This document shows, piece by piece, positions 25,457 to 31,741 of a DNA stretch of 37,662 bases. The notes beneath the pieces are model-generated. The model was not told where the DNA came from, did not search any database, and worked only from the letters and a program-made list of their open reading frames with translations. Numbering within the stretch: the stretch's first letter is position 1; every line of letters begins with the position of its first letter. Source of the DNA: a virus; IMG/VR virus record IMGVR_UViG_3300042509_000320, positions 1 to 37,662 of that record. The stretch is one strand, 5' to 3'. The position numbers were made by a program, and so were the translations under genes.

Positions 25457-26524
25457 ATGCAAGCAAAAGCCACTGACGATGAAATCCTAAAGGCTCTACA
25501 GGACGCCAACGGCATCCGAGCCATAGCCGCAAACAAGATAGGCGTCAACGAACGAAGCCTAATGATGCGGCTCAAAAAGATGAGGACAAAGGGCTACATC
25601 ATCCCTGAGTCCACGTATCAGCCGGGTGCAGTCAAGCAAGACGTAGATAAGCCCGGATTCTCATTTACCCCGCTGCCTGACGACGACGTTCCCATCGAGG
25701 AACTAATTGAACAGCGCAAGCGCAAGTTCCTGCACAAGCGCGAACACGAAGAAGCCTCCAAACTCATTCCTATTAAGGTCAAACTCGGCGGCGCTATCGG
25801 CCTGCTGCACTTTGGCGACCCGCACGTAGACGACGACGGCTGCGACATTGAGGCCATCGAGCGGCACACGGCGTTGGTGAATAAGACCGAGGGGCTGTTT
25901 GCCTGCAACGTAGGCGACACCACGAACAACTGGTGTGGCCGCCTAGCCCGCCTTTACGCCGACCAGAGTACGTCAGCCTCGCAAGCCTGGAAGATTGCAG
26001 AGTGGTTCGTTGGCCGCTGCGACTGGCTCTACATGATTGCTGGAAACCACGACCTGTGGTCAGGCTCGGGCGATCCGCTGAAGTGGATAGCCAAGCAGCA
26101 GAACGCGCTCTACAAGTCTTCAGAAGCCCGTATAGCGCTTCGGTTCCCGAACGGCATGGAAGTGCGGGTCAACGCTCGCCACGACCACAGCGGTTCTTCT
26201 ATCTGGAACCCGGCGCATGGCCCGATGAAGGCTGCCATTATGGGAACCCGCGACCACATCTACGTGGCAGGGCATAAGCACGAGAGCGCCTATAGCGTCC
26301 TGAAGGATGCGATTAGCGGCATTACCATGCACGCCTGCAAGGTCGCCTCGTACAAGGTCTACGACCGTTATGCGAAGGATCGAGGGTTCAGGGACAACGC
26401 CCTGTCACCCTGCGTCCTGACGACCATCAACCCAGACTTGCCGCCTGAGCATCCAGACTTGGTGAAAGTGTGGTGGGACCCGCAGGAAGGTGCGGACTAT
26501 CTGACTTATCTGCGACGGCGCTGA
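25457..26524 (+). CDS. Calcineurin-like metallophosphoesterase with N-terminal HTH
   Basis: This 355-residue protein has residues ~5-45 that form a helix-turn-helix (ILKALQDANGIRAIAANKIG, then VNERSLMMRLKKM). From ~115 a full metallophosphoesterase site follows: HFGDPHVDDDG (D121, H123), NVGDTTNNW (D154), AGNHDLW (N197, H198), NARHDHSG and VAGHKHES. This is the di-metal site of nucleases and phosphatases such as SbcD/Mre11. A DNA-directed nuclease or phosphatase role is likely. The last 98 bp overlap a convergent gene. Confidence 0.88.
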   Translation: MQAKATDDEILKALQDANGIRAIAANKIGVNERSLMMRLKKMRTKGYIIPESTYQPGAVKQDVDKPGFSFTPLPDDDVPIEELIEQRKRKFLHKREHEEASKLIPIKVKLGGAIGLLHFGDPHVDDDGCDIEAIERHTALVNKTEGLFACNVGDTTNNWCGRLARLYADQSTSASQAWKIAEWFVGRCDWLYMIAGNHDLWSGSGDPLKWIAKQQNALYKSSEARIALRFPNGMEVRVNARHDHSGSSIWNPAHGPMKAAIMGTRDHIYVAGHKHESAYSVLKDAISGITMHACKVASYKVYDRYAKDRGFRDNALSPCVLTTINPDLPPEHPDLVKVWWDPQEGADYLTYLRRR

Positions 26525-26690
26525 AAATCTCAGCGCGTTCCCGAGCGGCCCGCAGGATGCAGTAGCGTTGGTGCAGCCGCTTGAGGAACGTCGTGCGACG
26601 CTGACCGACGATCTCATCGTCAAGCAGGGCTTTGACCTGCTCTTCGTTCAGCGAGTTCAGTGTTTGGTTAAGTGAGCGCCAGTTGTTCAT
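26427..26690 (-). CDS. Small helical phage protein, probably leaderless (87 aa)
   Basis: The 87-residue product has MNNWRSLNQTLNSLNEEQVK, ALLDDEIVGQRRTTFLKRLH and QRYCILRAARERAEIF. The first ~57 residues look like a recurrent small phage protein; the last 30 are Pro/Ser/Ala-rich and probably disordered. No function is known. No Shine-Dalgarno precedes the ATG. Instead a promoter -10 (TACAAT) lies six bases before it, so the mRNA should begin at the ATG. It overlaps the convergent metallophosphoesterase gene by 98 bp. Confidence 0.75.
   Translation of the reverse strand: MNNWRSLNQTLNSLNEEQVKALLDDEIVGQRRTTFLKRLHQRYCILRAARERAEIFSAVADKSDSPHLPAGPTTLSPSLDAQAASLG
26518..26536 (+). terminator. Stem-loop at the end of the late operon
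   Basis: GCGCTGA (26518-26524) and TCAGCGC (26530-26536) form a perfect 7-bp stem around a 5-base loop, and the first arm includes the stop codon of the metallophosphoesterase gene. There is no U-run, so it is at most a weak or Rho-assisted terminator or a 3' end stabiliser. It also lies in the coding part of the convergent gene. Confidence 0.4.
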
Positions 26691-26696
26691 GGCGCT

Positions 26697-26726
26697 ATTG
26701 TAAACGAATTATTTAAGCCGCTGCAA
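26697..26726 (-). promoter_or_regulatory. Predicted sigma70-type promoter for the 26690 gene (leaderless)
   Basis: On the minus strand TTGCAG (26726-26721) lies 18 bp from TACAAT (26702-26697). The transcription start predicted 7 bases past the -10 is base 26690, the A of the ATG. The promoter sits in the last codons and just after the stop of the VRR-NUC gene. Confidence 0.55.
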
Positions 26727-27017
26727 GTACAGGGCTTGGAGGGCGCACACGGTGTCGTCGGCGTCCCTGCCTTCGTACCACTCGCCCCTAGGCTCAAACA
26801 GCCCCCTAAAGCGCTTCTGGCCGTCTGAGAGCCGTCCGCCCTTCGCCTTGACCTCTACCCAACATATCCACGCCATGCCGTCGTGCATGGGCTTGATGGC
26901 AAGCAAGTCAGGGATGTCGTGACCGGCGCTGGCAAAGTCGATGACCTCGAAATTGGCCTTGCGGAGGGCTTCGACTATATCCGTGTGGTTGTTGTCCCGA
27001 CGTTTGGCGTAGCGCAT
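26709..27017 (-). CDS. VRR-NUC / PD-(D/E)xK nuclease
   Basis: This 102-residue protein starts at ATG 27017. It has the compact VRR-NUC signature: an N-terminal helix (NHTDIVEALRKANFEVIDFA), D37 in HDIPDLLAIKP and E55-x-K57 in CWVEVKAKGGRLSDGQ. A Gln/Phe/Arg segment and a final helix follow. These small endonucleases act on branched or flapped DNA in phage recombination and replication. It is the last gene of the leftward unit that starts at the Cro-like gene. Confidence 0.88.
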   Translation of the reverse strand: MRYAKRRDNNHTDIVEALRKANFEVIDFASAGHDIPDLLAIKPMHDGMAWICWVEVKAKGGRLSDGQKRFRGLFEPRGEWYEGRDADDTVCALQALYLQRLK

Positions 27018-27024
27018 CGGCCTA

Positions 27025-27339
27025 TTATGCCGCTTCCGCCCTTGCCTTCAATCGCGTCACGCCAGGTTCGCCCCACAACTCCCGCACCATGCCCCGAATG
27101 TGCGGATCGCCATAGGCTTCCTTTACGTCGATCAGGCTGCGGAGGATGTCGCCCACGTAGTTCTTGAGCCACGACGTGCGCTCCGCCCGCTGCGACCACT
27201 CGCCCACGTTGATCCGAGCAAGGTACGCATCGGCTAACCGGAGTTTGTGGTAAGGATTATTCCTTACCGACTCCCAGTACCGGACGTTGGCCTGCGACGC
27301 CCACGAGATGTCGCTACTAACGATTTGCTGTTGAATCAT
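27025..27339 (-). CDS. Early leftward protein of unknown function (104 aa)
   Basis: This 104-residue, mostly helical protein has SWASQANVRYWESVRNNPYH, LADAYLARINVGEWSQRAER and GDILRSLIDVKEAYGDPHIR. Its first 23 bases overlap the end of the methyltransferase gene, and it ends 8 bases before the nuclease start. No domain is recognised. The location between a methyltransferase and a nuclease suggests a DNA-related accessory role. Confidence 0.75.
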   Translation of the reverse strand: MIQQQIVSSDISWASQANVRYWESVRNNPYHKLRLADAYLARINVGEWSQRAERTSWLKNYVGDILRSLIDVKEAYGDPHIRGMVRELWGEPGVTRLKARAEAA

Positions 27340-28030
27340 TGATTACTCTTCCAATTATTTCTGGGATTTGCGGGACGACGGCGTTGCCCAACGCTCTAAC
27401 TTTGTCCATCCCGTTGGGAATCCCATCATCCATTCGTACATCCTCGGGCTTACCATCCCACCTACGCCACCCGCCATTTGTGAGAGCAATCTGCAACCTT
27501 GGTGCTTTTGCATTGATTTTGCTAACTGATTCGCCATCGTTGTCGGGGTAGGCAACAATCCAGATGCGGTCGCGTCGGTGAGGGGCGCCAACGGCGGAAG
27601 CGGGTATACAGTGCCATTCCGCATCGTACCCGAGCGCAGCGAGGCTCCCGAGAACTTCGTCCAATCCTCGACTGCGAAGGGCTGATACGTTTTCCGCAAT
27701 GACCCACTTCGGCCTCGTCTCCGCAATGAGGCGGTGGAACTCCCACCAGAGGCCGCTTCGGGCGCCTGCAAGTCCGGCTCCTTTTCCGGCAAAACTGATG
27801 TCTTGGCAGGGGAACCCTCCGCAGATAACGTCAAACGCGATCCCATCATTAGCCAATCGGTCTGCTGATAGTTCACGCACGTCCTCGTATACCGGCACGT
27901 TCGGCCAGTGCTTATTTAATATCGCTTGACAAAACGGATTTGGCTCGCAAAACGCCACAGTCTCAAAGCCTGCGCGTTCTAGCCCTAAACTAAATCCGCC
28001 GATGCCGCTGAATAGGTCAAGAACCTTCAC
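27317..28030 (-). CDS. DNA C5-cytosine methyltransferase (short TRD)
   Basis: This 237-residue enzyme transfers methyl from SAM to C5 of cytosine. Motif I is DLFSGIGGFSLGL, motif IV GGFPCQDIS (catalytic C75), motif VI AENV (113-115), motif VIII RRDRIWIVA (~152-160) and motif X RALGNAVVPQI. The target-recognition part between VIII and X is only ~45 residues, so the specificity loop is minimal. GTG 28030 overlaps the Cro-like stop (GTGA). It probably protects phage DNA from host restriction, since no partner endonuclease is adjacent. A second frame inside it is also open (see 27355-27876). Confidence 0.95.
   Translation of the reverse strand: MKVLDLFSGIGGFSLGLERAGFETVAFCEPNPFCQAILNKHWPNVPVYEDVRELSADRLANDGIAFDVICGGFPCQDISFAGKGAGLAGARSGLWWEFHRLIAETRPKWVIAENVSALRSRGLDEVLGSLAALGYDAEWHCIPASAVGAPHRRDRIWIVAYPDNDGESVSKINAKAPRLQIALTNGGWRRWDGKPEDVRMDDGIPNGMDKVRALGNAVVPQIPEIIGRVINDSTANR
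27355..27876 (-). CDS. Alternate-frame ORF inside methyltransferase (SGLLPTPT / EWMMGFPTGW type)
   Basis: A 173-codon frame starts at GTG 27876 and lies wholly inside the methyltransferase gene in another frame. Its product has SPAKTSVLPEKEPDLQ, then SLRSGTMRNGTVYPLPPLAP, SGLLPTPTT and YEWMMGFPTGWTKLERWATP. From memory, proteins with SGLLPTPTA and EWLMGFPIGWT blocks are deposited in many phages as separate genes. The blocks here are exact frame-shifted readings of motifs IV, VIII and X. It may be true overprinting, or an open frame kept open by motif conservation. I cannot decide between them. Confidence 0.35.
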   Translation of the reverse strand: MNYQQTDWLMMGSRLTLSAEGSPAKTSVLPEKEPDLQAPEAASGGSSTASLRRRGRSGSLRKTYQPFAVEDWTKFSGASLRSGTMRNGTVYPLPPLAPLTDATASGLLPTPTTMANQLAKSMQKHQGCRLLSQMAGGVGGMVSPRMYEWMMGFPTGWTKLERWATPSSRKSQK

Positions 28031-28194
28031 GCGCTAACGTCTGGCTTCTTTACGACGCACTCAATCTGATACAGCCGCAGGGCAGGAATCTTGTTTTCCT
28101 TAAACCAGCGCAGCACGGCCTGACGAGTCACGCCTAACGCCCGAGCGATCTCCGCTTGGGAACCATAAATCTTCAGTAGTTGCTTCGGTGTCAT
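28027..28194 (-). CDS. Cro/YdaS-like HTH transcriptional regulator (55 aa), probably leaderless
   Basis: The 55-residue protein is nearly all one helix-turn-helix: QLLKIYGSQAEIARALGVTR followed by QAVLRWFKENKIPALR, the Cro/YdaS pattern with recognition helix around residues 23-32. Its ATG at 28194 has no Shine-Dalgarno and coincides with the predicted +1 of its promoter. It ends at TGA 28027-28029, overlapping the methyltransferase GTG. It probably binds the palindrome between the divergent promoters and controls both, as Cro does. Confidence 0.87.
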   Translation of the reverse strand: MTPKQLLKIYGSQAEIARALGVTRQAVLRWFKENKIPALRLYQIECVVKKPDVSA

Positions 28195-28200
28195 GGGCGC

Positions 28201-28229
28201 ACTGTAACGACTGTTGACACCATAGTCAA
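28201..28229 (-). promoter_or_regulatory. Leftward promoter of the Cro-like unit (leaderless start)
   Basis: On the minus strand TTGACT (28229-28224) lies 17 bp from TACAGT (28206-28201). The predicted start is 28194, the A of the Cro-like ATG. This is the arrangement of lambda PRM, where cI is leaderless. Confidence 0.7.
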
Positions 28230-28231
28230 CA
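28212..28231. promoter_or_regulatory. Operator palindrome TGTTGAC-N6-GTCAACA
   Basis: A perfect 7-bp inverted repeat with a 6-bp spacer spans the -35 boxes of both divergent promoters. It is the obvious binding site for the Cro-like protein, which would repress both directions. No second full copy was seen nearby. Confidence 0.7.
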
Positions 28232-28241
28232 TGCGTATACT
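28214..28241 (+). promoter_or_regulatory. Rightward early promoter
   Basis: TTGACA (28214-28219) lies 16 bp from TATACT (28236-28241), both near consensus. The predicted start near 28248 leaves about 30 nt of leader carrying GGAG before ATG 28279. It should drive the recombination genes to 31717. Confidence 0.75.
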
Positions 28242-28278
28242 TAACTCCGGGGATCGGCCCCGCTTACTGGAGACTACG

Positions 28279-28494
28279 ATGGAACAAGACGACTTCCGCA
28301 TCCTGCAAGAGCAGGAGCGCGACCGGCTCATGGAACTGCACTGCCGGTACGAACACGCAGCCTTCAACGTCATCGAAGGCTTGAACGAACTCAACCGCAT
28401 CGAAGCCGAAGGCGCTTTCAAACTGCATCAAGCGTTTGCCGAGTGCCTTGCTGCTATTGATGCTGCATCCGCCAAACTGAGGGAACCACAATGA
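28279..28494 (+). CDS. Small acidic helical protein (71 aa), first gene of rightward early unit
   Basis: I choose ATG 28279, with GGAG 6 bases upstream and just downstream of the promoter. Longer upstream starts would lie in the operator. The 71-residue product is helical and Glu-rich (DDFRILQEQERDRLMELHCR, YEHAAFNVIEGLNELNRIEA). No domain is recognised. Its stop overlaps the ERF ATG, so it is coupled to the recombinase and could be an accessory protein. Confidence 0.78.
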   Translation: MEQDDFRILQEQERDRLMELHCRYEHAAFNVIEGLNELNRIEAEGAFKLHQAFAECLAAIDAASAKLREPQ

Positions 28495-29066
28495 AGGTCT
28501 ACGAGAAGATTGCTGCTGTTACCGCCGAACTGTCCAAGATCGGCATTAGCAAGGACAGCAAGAACACATCACAGGGCTACGCTTTCCGTGGCATCGACGC
28601 TGTGTACGGTGCGCTCTCGCCCATGCTGTCAAAGCACGGGCTGTGCATCCTGCCTCGCGTCACCGACCGACAGGTTATCGAGCGCCAGAACCGCCAAGGC
28701 ACGGCGTTGTTCTACGTCACGCTGACTGTCGAGTTTGACTTTGTAGCAGCCGAGGACGGCAGCAAGCACACGGTCATTACGGTAGGCGAGGCGATGGATT
28801 CTGGCGACAAGGCCAGCAACAAGGCTATGTCTGCGGCTTACAAGTACGCAGCCTTCCAAGCCTTCTGTATCCCGACCGAGGGCGATAACGACGCTGACGC
28901 CCACACACACGAAGTATCTGCCACTGACCCTGCTGTCGAAGCGTCCGTAGAAGCCGCCACCACTATCGAGGAATTGAACGCCGTATGGAAAAGTCTAAGC
29001 GCCGAACAAAGAAAGACCCACTTGCCGATCTTCTCAACCCGCAAGACCCAACTCTCCGGCAAGTAA
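28491..29066 (+). CDS. ERF-family single-strand annealing protein
   Basis: This 191-residue protein has the ERF family core: an N-terminal helix (EKIAAVTAELSKIGISKD), NTSQGYAFRGIDAVYGALSP, RQGTALFYVTLTVEFDF, and the GEAMDSGDKASNKAMSAAYK block preceding YAAFQAFCIP. The C-terminal ~50 residues are an acidic and helical tail (EASVEAATTIEELNAVWKSL). ERF proteins anneal complementary single strands in phage recombination, as in P22, and work with a 5'-3' exonuclease. Here that is probably the YqaJ-type enzyme at 30522. Confidence 0.93.
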   Translation: MKVYEKIAAVTAELSKIGISKDSKNTSQGYAFRGIDAVYGALSPMLSKHGLCILPRVTDRQVIERQNRQGTALFYVTLTVEFDFVAAEDGSKHTVITVGEAMDSGDKASNKAMSAAYKYAAFQAFCIPTEGDNDADAHTHEVSATDPAVEASVEAATTIEELNAVWKSLSAEQRKTHLPIFSTRKTQLSGK

Positions 29067-29269
29067 TCGACGACGTATCTGCGTACATCGTCCGTTACTC
29101 GCTGACGACGACGGAGGCCAGTTTGGAACAGATTATTGAAGAACGGTTGGCCGGTGAATGGAAGCACGGCTTTTTCGACCGCAACAAGACGAAAGACCTT
29201 CGCATCCTGCGTGACCACTTGGAGGCGGTACGCATCGTGCGAGGTTGGTACGAGGTTCCGCCGCTATGA
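28985..29269 (+). CDS. Small protein overlapping ERF (94 aa), unknown
   Basis: The frame opens at ATG 28985, inside the ERF gene, giving an 82-bp overlap; no later ATG exists in frame. The 94-residue product has a basic start (MEKSKRRTKKDPLADLLNPQ) and a helical core (VIDDVSAYIVRYSLTTTEAS; EQIIEERLAGEWKHGFFDRN). Its stop overlaps the next ATG (ATGA). The large overlap is unusual, but coupling at both ends supports it. The function is unknown. Confidence 0.72.
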   Translation: MEKSKRRTKKDPLADLLNPQDPTLRQVIDDVSAYIVRYSLTTTEASLEQIIEERLAGEWKHGFFDRNKTKDLRILRDHLEAVRIVRGWYEVPPL

Positions 29270-29760
29270 CTAGGCCGTTAGTTGAATTGCAAACATGGGA
29301 GTTTGACTTGGTGAGCCTTGTCGGTGCGCGTCGTGCGTCTGCTCGATGGCACAGCGGCAACGCGGCGCACTACGACCAGAAGCGCATGGAAGATGAACGC
29401 ACAGCACAGGTTGCAGCATGTGCAGCCGAGTTGGCTGTGGCTAAGTGGACTAATCGCTACTGGCACGCACACGTTTGGGATGCACGCGATCATGACAAGT
29501 TCAAGGACTTGCCGGACGTTGGCACGAACATCGAGGTGCGGCGTGTCAGGACGAGTGACTCGGCTGCGGTGCGTGAGCATCAAGTCGGCAAGCGTTTAGT
29601 GTTGTTTGTCGCCAAACCGGTAATGCCAGAACTTCGTTCGGTTGAGATTCTGGGTTGGTTTCCGTATGACCTTGCATGGCAGCACGGCACACCATCAGAT
29701 TACGCGCAGAACACGCGATTGCTTGACCCGAAGTATCTGCGATTGGAAATACCAAAATGA
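29266..29760 (+). CDS. PD-(D/E)xK-like nuclease domain protein (164 aa)
   Basis: I choose ATG 29266 (ATGA overlap), giving 164 residues. The layout is that of a restriction-like nuclease fold: a helix with E55 in AACAAELAVAKWTNRYW, D84 in LPDVGTNIEVRRV, and E90-x-R92 in place of the usual E-x-K. The following beta strands are VGKRLVLFVAKPV and LRSVEILGWF. Families with DVG-x-IEVR motifs occur in early regions of many phages. Endonuclease activity is plausible but unproven. Confidence 0.7.
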   Translation: MTRPLVELQTWEFDLVSLVGARRASARWHSGNAAHYDQKRMEDERTAQVAACAAELAVAKWTNRYWHAHVWDARDHDKFKDLPDVGTNIEVRRVRTSDSAAVREHQVGKRLVLFVAKPVMPELRSVEILGWFPYDLAWQHGTPSDYAQNTRLLDPKYLRLEIPK

Positions 29761-29981
29761 AGGCATATACCAAACCGTCCCGCTATAACCTTCGCTTGTC
29801 TTTCGAGCAGTATCAACTGCTGCTGTACCGCAAGCGCAAAGCGAAAGCCAATAACGAGCGTGTGCGCTACAAAGACCTGATTGAACTGTGGGGCGTGCGC
29901 CAGAGCGTGATTGGCACTGCCTTGCAGCGCGGCATCAAACAGTACGACTACGTGCTGTGGAAGCAGGGAGAACTGCAATGA
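29757..29981 (+). CDS. Small basic HTH-like protein (74 aa)
   Basis: ATG 29757 overlaps the preceding TGA. The 74-residue, Lys/Arg/Tyr-rich product (NLRLSFEQYQLLLYRKRKAK; RYKDLIELWGVRQSVIGTAL) has a helical pattern (DLIELWGVRQSVIGTALQRG) that could be a helix-turn-helix. No family is recognised. The stop overlaps the next ATG. Confidence 0.75.
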   Translation: MKAYTKPSRYNLRLSFEQYQLLLYRKRKAKANNERVRYKDLIELWGVRQSVIGTALQRGIKQYDYVLWKQGELQ

Positions 29982-30202
29982 CCCCCTACTACTCGCTGAT
30001 GTCGGATTGGGAAATCATCGGTCACACGATGGCGATTCCTGATTCGTCGGAACTGTCGCAAGCCTTGGCCGAGAAGTTGAAGCGAGTGTTGGAGCAGCGT
30101 GATGAATACCGAGATCAGAACTCGGCGCTGCGAGAGAAGTTGGAGCGCGTAGAGCGCGAGTGTAAAGAACTTAAACGTCTATCTGAAATAGGAGAAGAGT
30201 GA
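29978..30202 (+). CDS. Small coiled-coil protein (74 aa)
   Basis: I choose ATG 29978 (ATGA overlap), giving 74 residues. The longer reading upstream is just the antecedent frame through the previous gene. Residues ~27-70 (LAEKLKRVLEQRDEYRDQNS; LREKLERVERECKELKRLSE) are a clear parallel coiled coil of Leu/Glu/Arg heptads. Phage early regions often carry such short coiled-coil genes of unknown role. Its stop overlaps the next ATG. Confidence 0.75.
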   Translation: MTPYYSLMSDWEIIGHTMAIPDSSELSQALAEKLKRVLEQRDEYRDQNSALREKLERVERECKELKRLSEIGEE

Positions 30203-30522
30203 TGCGTAAAGCAATTTGTGTATTGATGTTGGCGTCTGCAATTCCAGCGCAGGCAGAAATATATGCCACCGCAGGAATCAAGAATGACTGGCGTGGAAAG
30301 ACGATATTGACGACCGAACCATGTGAACTGGACGTTTCGCGTTTTAATTTGAACTTGAAGAAAGAAGATATGAAGCGCGTGTTCTACATGGCTGGCGATG
30401 GTCAGACTGGCGACGGTTGTTGGAAACACGACCACGGTTCAGTAGTGCTGGCATGGCCGAATGAAAACATTTTGCGCCGCTGGCCGATTGGCAACTTCAA
30501 ACTTCAATCAGGGTGGAAGTAA
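30202..30522 (+). CDS. Small secreted protein with Sec signal peptide
   Basis: I choose ATG 30202, with GGAG 7 bases upstream. The 106-residue product has a standard signal peptide (MRKAICVLMLASAIPAQA, cut after A-Q-A). The ~88-residue mature part has two Cys (CELDVSR and DGCWKHD), which may form a disulfide, plus VFYMAGDGQTGDG and WPNENILRRWPIGNF motifs. Being early-expressed and exported to the periplasm, it may alter the host envelope, for example to block superinfection. That is inference. Confidence 0.82.
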   Translation: MRKAICVLMLASAIPAQAEIYATAGIKNDWRGKTILTTEPCELDVSRFNLNLKKEDMKRVFYMAGDGQTGDGCWKHDHGSVVLAWPNENILRRWPIGNFKLQSGWK

Positions 30523-31130
30523 TGGAACAGCGATCAGCAGAATGGCACGCCGCCCGTCTGGGCAAGGTGACTGCATCGAAGGTGGCTGACGTAGTGGCAC
30601 GCACTAAGACGGGCTATGCAGCCAGCCGCGCAAACTACATGGCGCAGTTGGTGTGCGAGCGTCTGACCGGCAAGCCGACTGAGGGGTTCAGCAACGCAGC
30701 GATGGAGTGGGGCGTCGAGCAAGAAGCCGCAGCCCGTGATGCGTACAGCGCCAAGGTGGGCGAACTCGTGACCGAGGTGGGTTTCATCGACCATCCGAGC
30801 ATCCCGATGTCTGGCGCGTCACCCGATGGCATCGTTGGCGCAGGAATCGTCGAGATTAAATGCCCGAGTACGGCAACGCATATCGAGTACCTCTTTGAGC
30901 GTGAGCCGCCTCAAAAATACTTTTACCAAATGCAGTGGCAAATGGCTTGCGAAGGTGCGGATTGGTGCGACTGGGTTTCATACGATCCACGTATGCCCGA
31001 GAGCCTACAGTTGCTCGTGGTGCGTATTCCACGTGACCCCGATTGCATTACCTTGTTAGAGAAAGAGGTCAGTGAATTCCTCGCTGAACTCGATGTTAAA
31101 GTGGCAAAACTGAAGGAGATGACCCTGTGA
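30522..31130 (+). CDS. YqaJ / lambda-exonuclease-type 5'-3' exonuclease
   Basis: I choose ATG 30522, which overlaps the preceding TAA, giving 202 residues. The active site is complete: S-x-x-W (QRSAEWHAARLGKVTAS), E66/E68 in EWGVEQEAAARDAY, D102 in GASPDGIV, and E111-x-K113 in GIVEIKCPS. QMQWQMACEGADWCDWVSY completes the family signature. This nuclease resects duplex ends to give 3' tails for the ERF annealer, a two-component recombination pair. Downstream genes follow with GTGA overlap. Confidence 0.95.
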   Translation: MEQRSAEWHAARLGKVTASKVADVVARTKTGYAASRANYMAQLVCERLTGKPTEGFSNAAMEWGVEQEAAARDAYSAKVGELVTEVGFIDHPSIPMSGASPDGIVGAGIVEIKCPSTATHIEYLFEREPPQKYFYQMQWQMACEGADWCDWVSYDPRMPESLQLLVVRIPRDPDCITLLEKEVSEFLAELDVKVAKLKEMTL

Positions 31131-31402
31131 ATTTTGATAACACGAACCGTGGCGTTTTGTTTCCGAACGATAAGAAAGGCAATGAGAAGCGCCCCGACTT
31201 TACTGGTGACCTTAACGTGGGCGGCGTCGAGTACCGGCTGTCAGCCTGGAAGAAGGCGAGCAAGCAGGGCAACAACTTTTTGTCCATTAGCGTCCAGTTG
31301 AAGGAAGGTCAAAAGATTCCGCCCAAAAACGAAATGCCCGCTGGTACGCTGACCGAAGACAACTGGGCGAAGGCTGATCTTAACGACCCGTTGGGGTTCT
31401 AA
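31127..31402 (+). CDS. DUF736-like small protein, possible ssDNA-binding
   Basis: The 91-residue product starts at GTG 31127, preceded by AAGGAG and overlapping the exonuclease stop. It has the family pattern NFDNTNRGVLFPNDKKGNEK, FTGDLNVGGVEYRLSAWKKA, NNFLSISVQLK. This pattern occurs in DUF736-like and related phage proteins with an OB-like beta layout. Its place between the exonuclease and the early end suggests a single-stranded DNA binding role, but no assay is known to me. Confidence 0.75.
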   Translation: MNFDNTNRGVLFPNDKKGNEKRPDFTGDLNVGGVEYRLSAWKKASKQGNNFLSISVQLKEGQKIPPKNEMPAGTLTEDNWAKADLNDPLGF

Positions 31403-31717
31403 ATGATCAGCGACGAGAGAGCAGAAAAGGCGCTGCGGTATCTAGTGGATACCGACGAGCCTTGTGCGCTCGCCAAGGCCGAGATGGAGCGTGCGGAGTA
31501 TGGCTGGAAGGCCACACGAGAAGCCGTGTTCACTCACGCTGAAGGTACGGTGGCGGAGCGGCAGGCGATTGCCGCGACCCACCACGCCACCAAAGAGGCG
31601 CATGATCGCTACTGCGCGGCCATAGCCGTCTATAGCAAGATGGCGAATAAGCGTGAGACGGAGCGCATCGTTCTCGATACTTGGCGAACGATTCAGGCCA
31701 ACAAACGGCAGGGATAA
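31403..31717 (+). CDS. Small helical protein (104 aa), unknown
   Basis: ATG 31403 directly follows the preceding stop. The 104-residue product is nearly all helix and Ala/Glu/Arg-rich (RAEKALRYLVDTDEPCALAK; AEGTVAERQAIAATHHATKE; YSKMANKRETERIVLDTWRT). It resembles small helical phage proteins next to exonuclease genes. No function is known. It is the last gene before a stem-loop and the helicase. Confidence 0.75.
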   Translation: MISDERAEKALRYLVDTDEPCALAKAEMERAEYGWKATREAVFTHAEGTVAERQAIAATHHATKEAHDRYCAAIAVYSKMANKRETERIVLDTWRTIQANKRQG

Positions 31718-31721
31718 AAAA

Positions 31722-31741
31722 AGCCCCACCGAAGTGGGGCT
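31722..31741 (-). terminator. Intrinsic-like terminator, oriented leftward
   Basis: AGCCCCAC (31722-31729) and GTGGGGCT (31734-31741) form an 8-bp stem with loop CGAA. The A-run 31716-31722 becomes a U-run on the minus-strand transcript, so it terminates leftward transcription best. On the plus strand it lacks a U-run and may only attenuate reading into the helicase gene. Confidence 0.75.
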
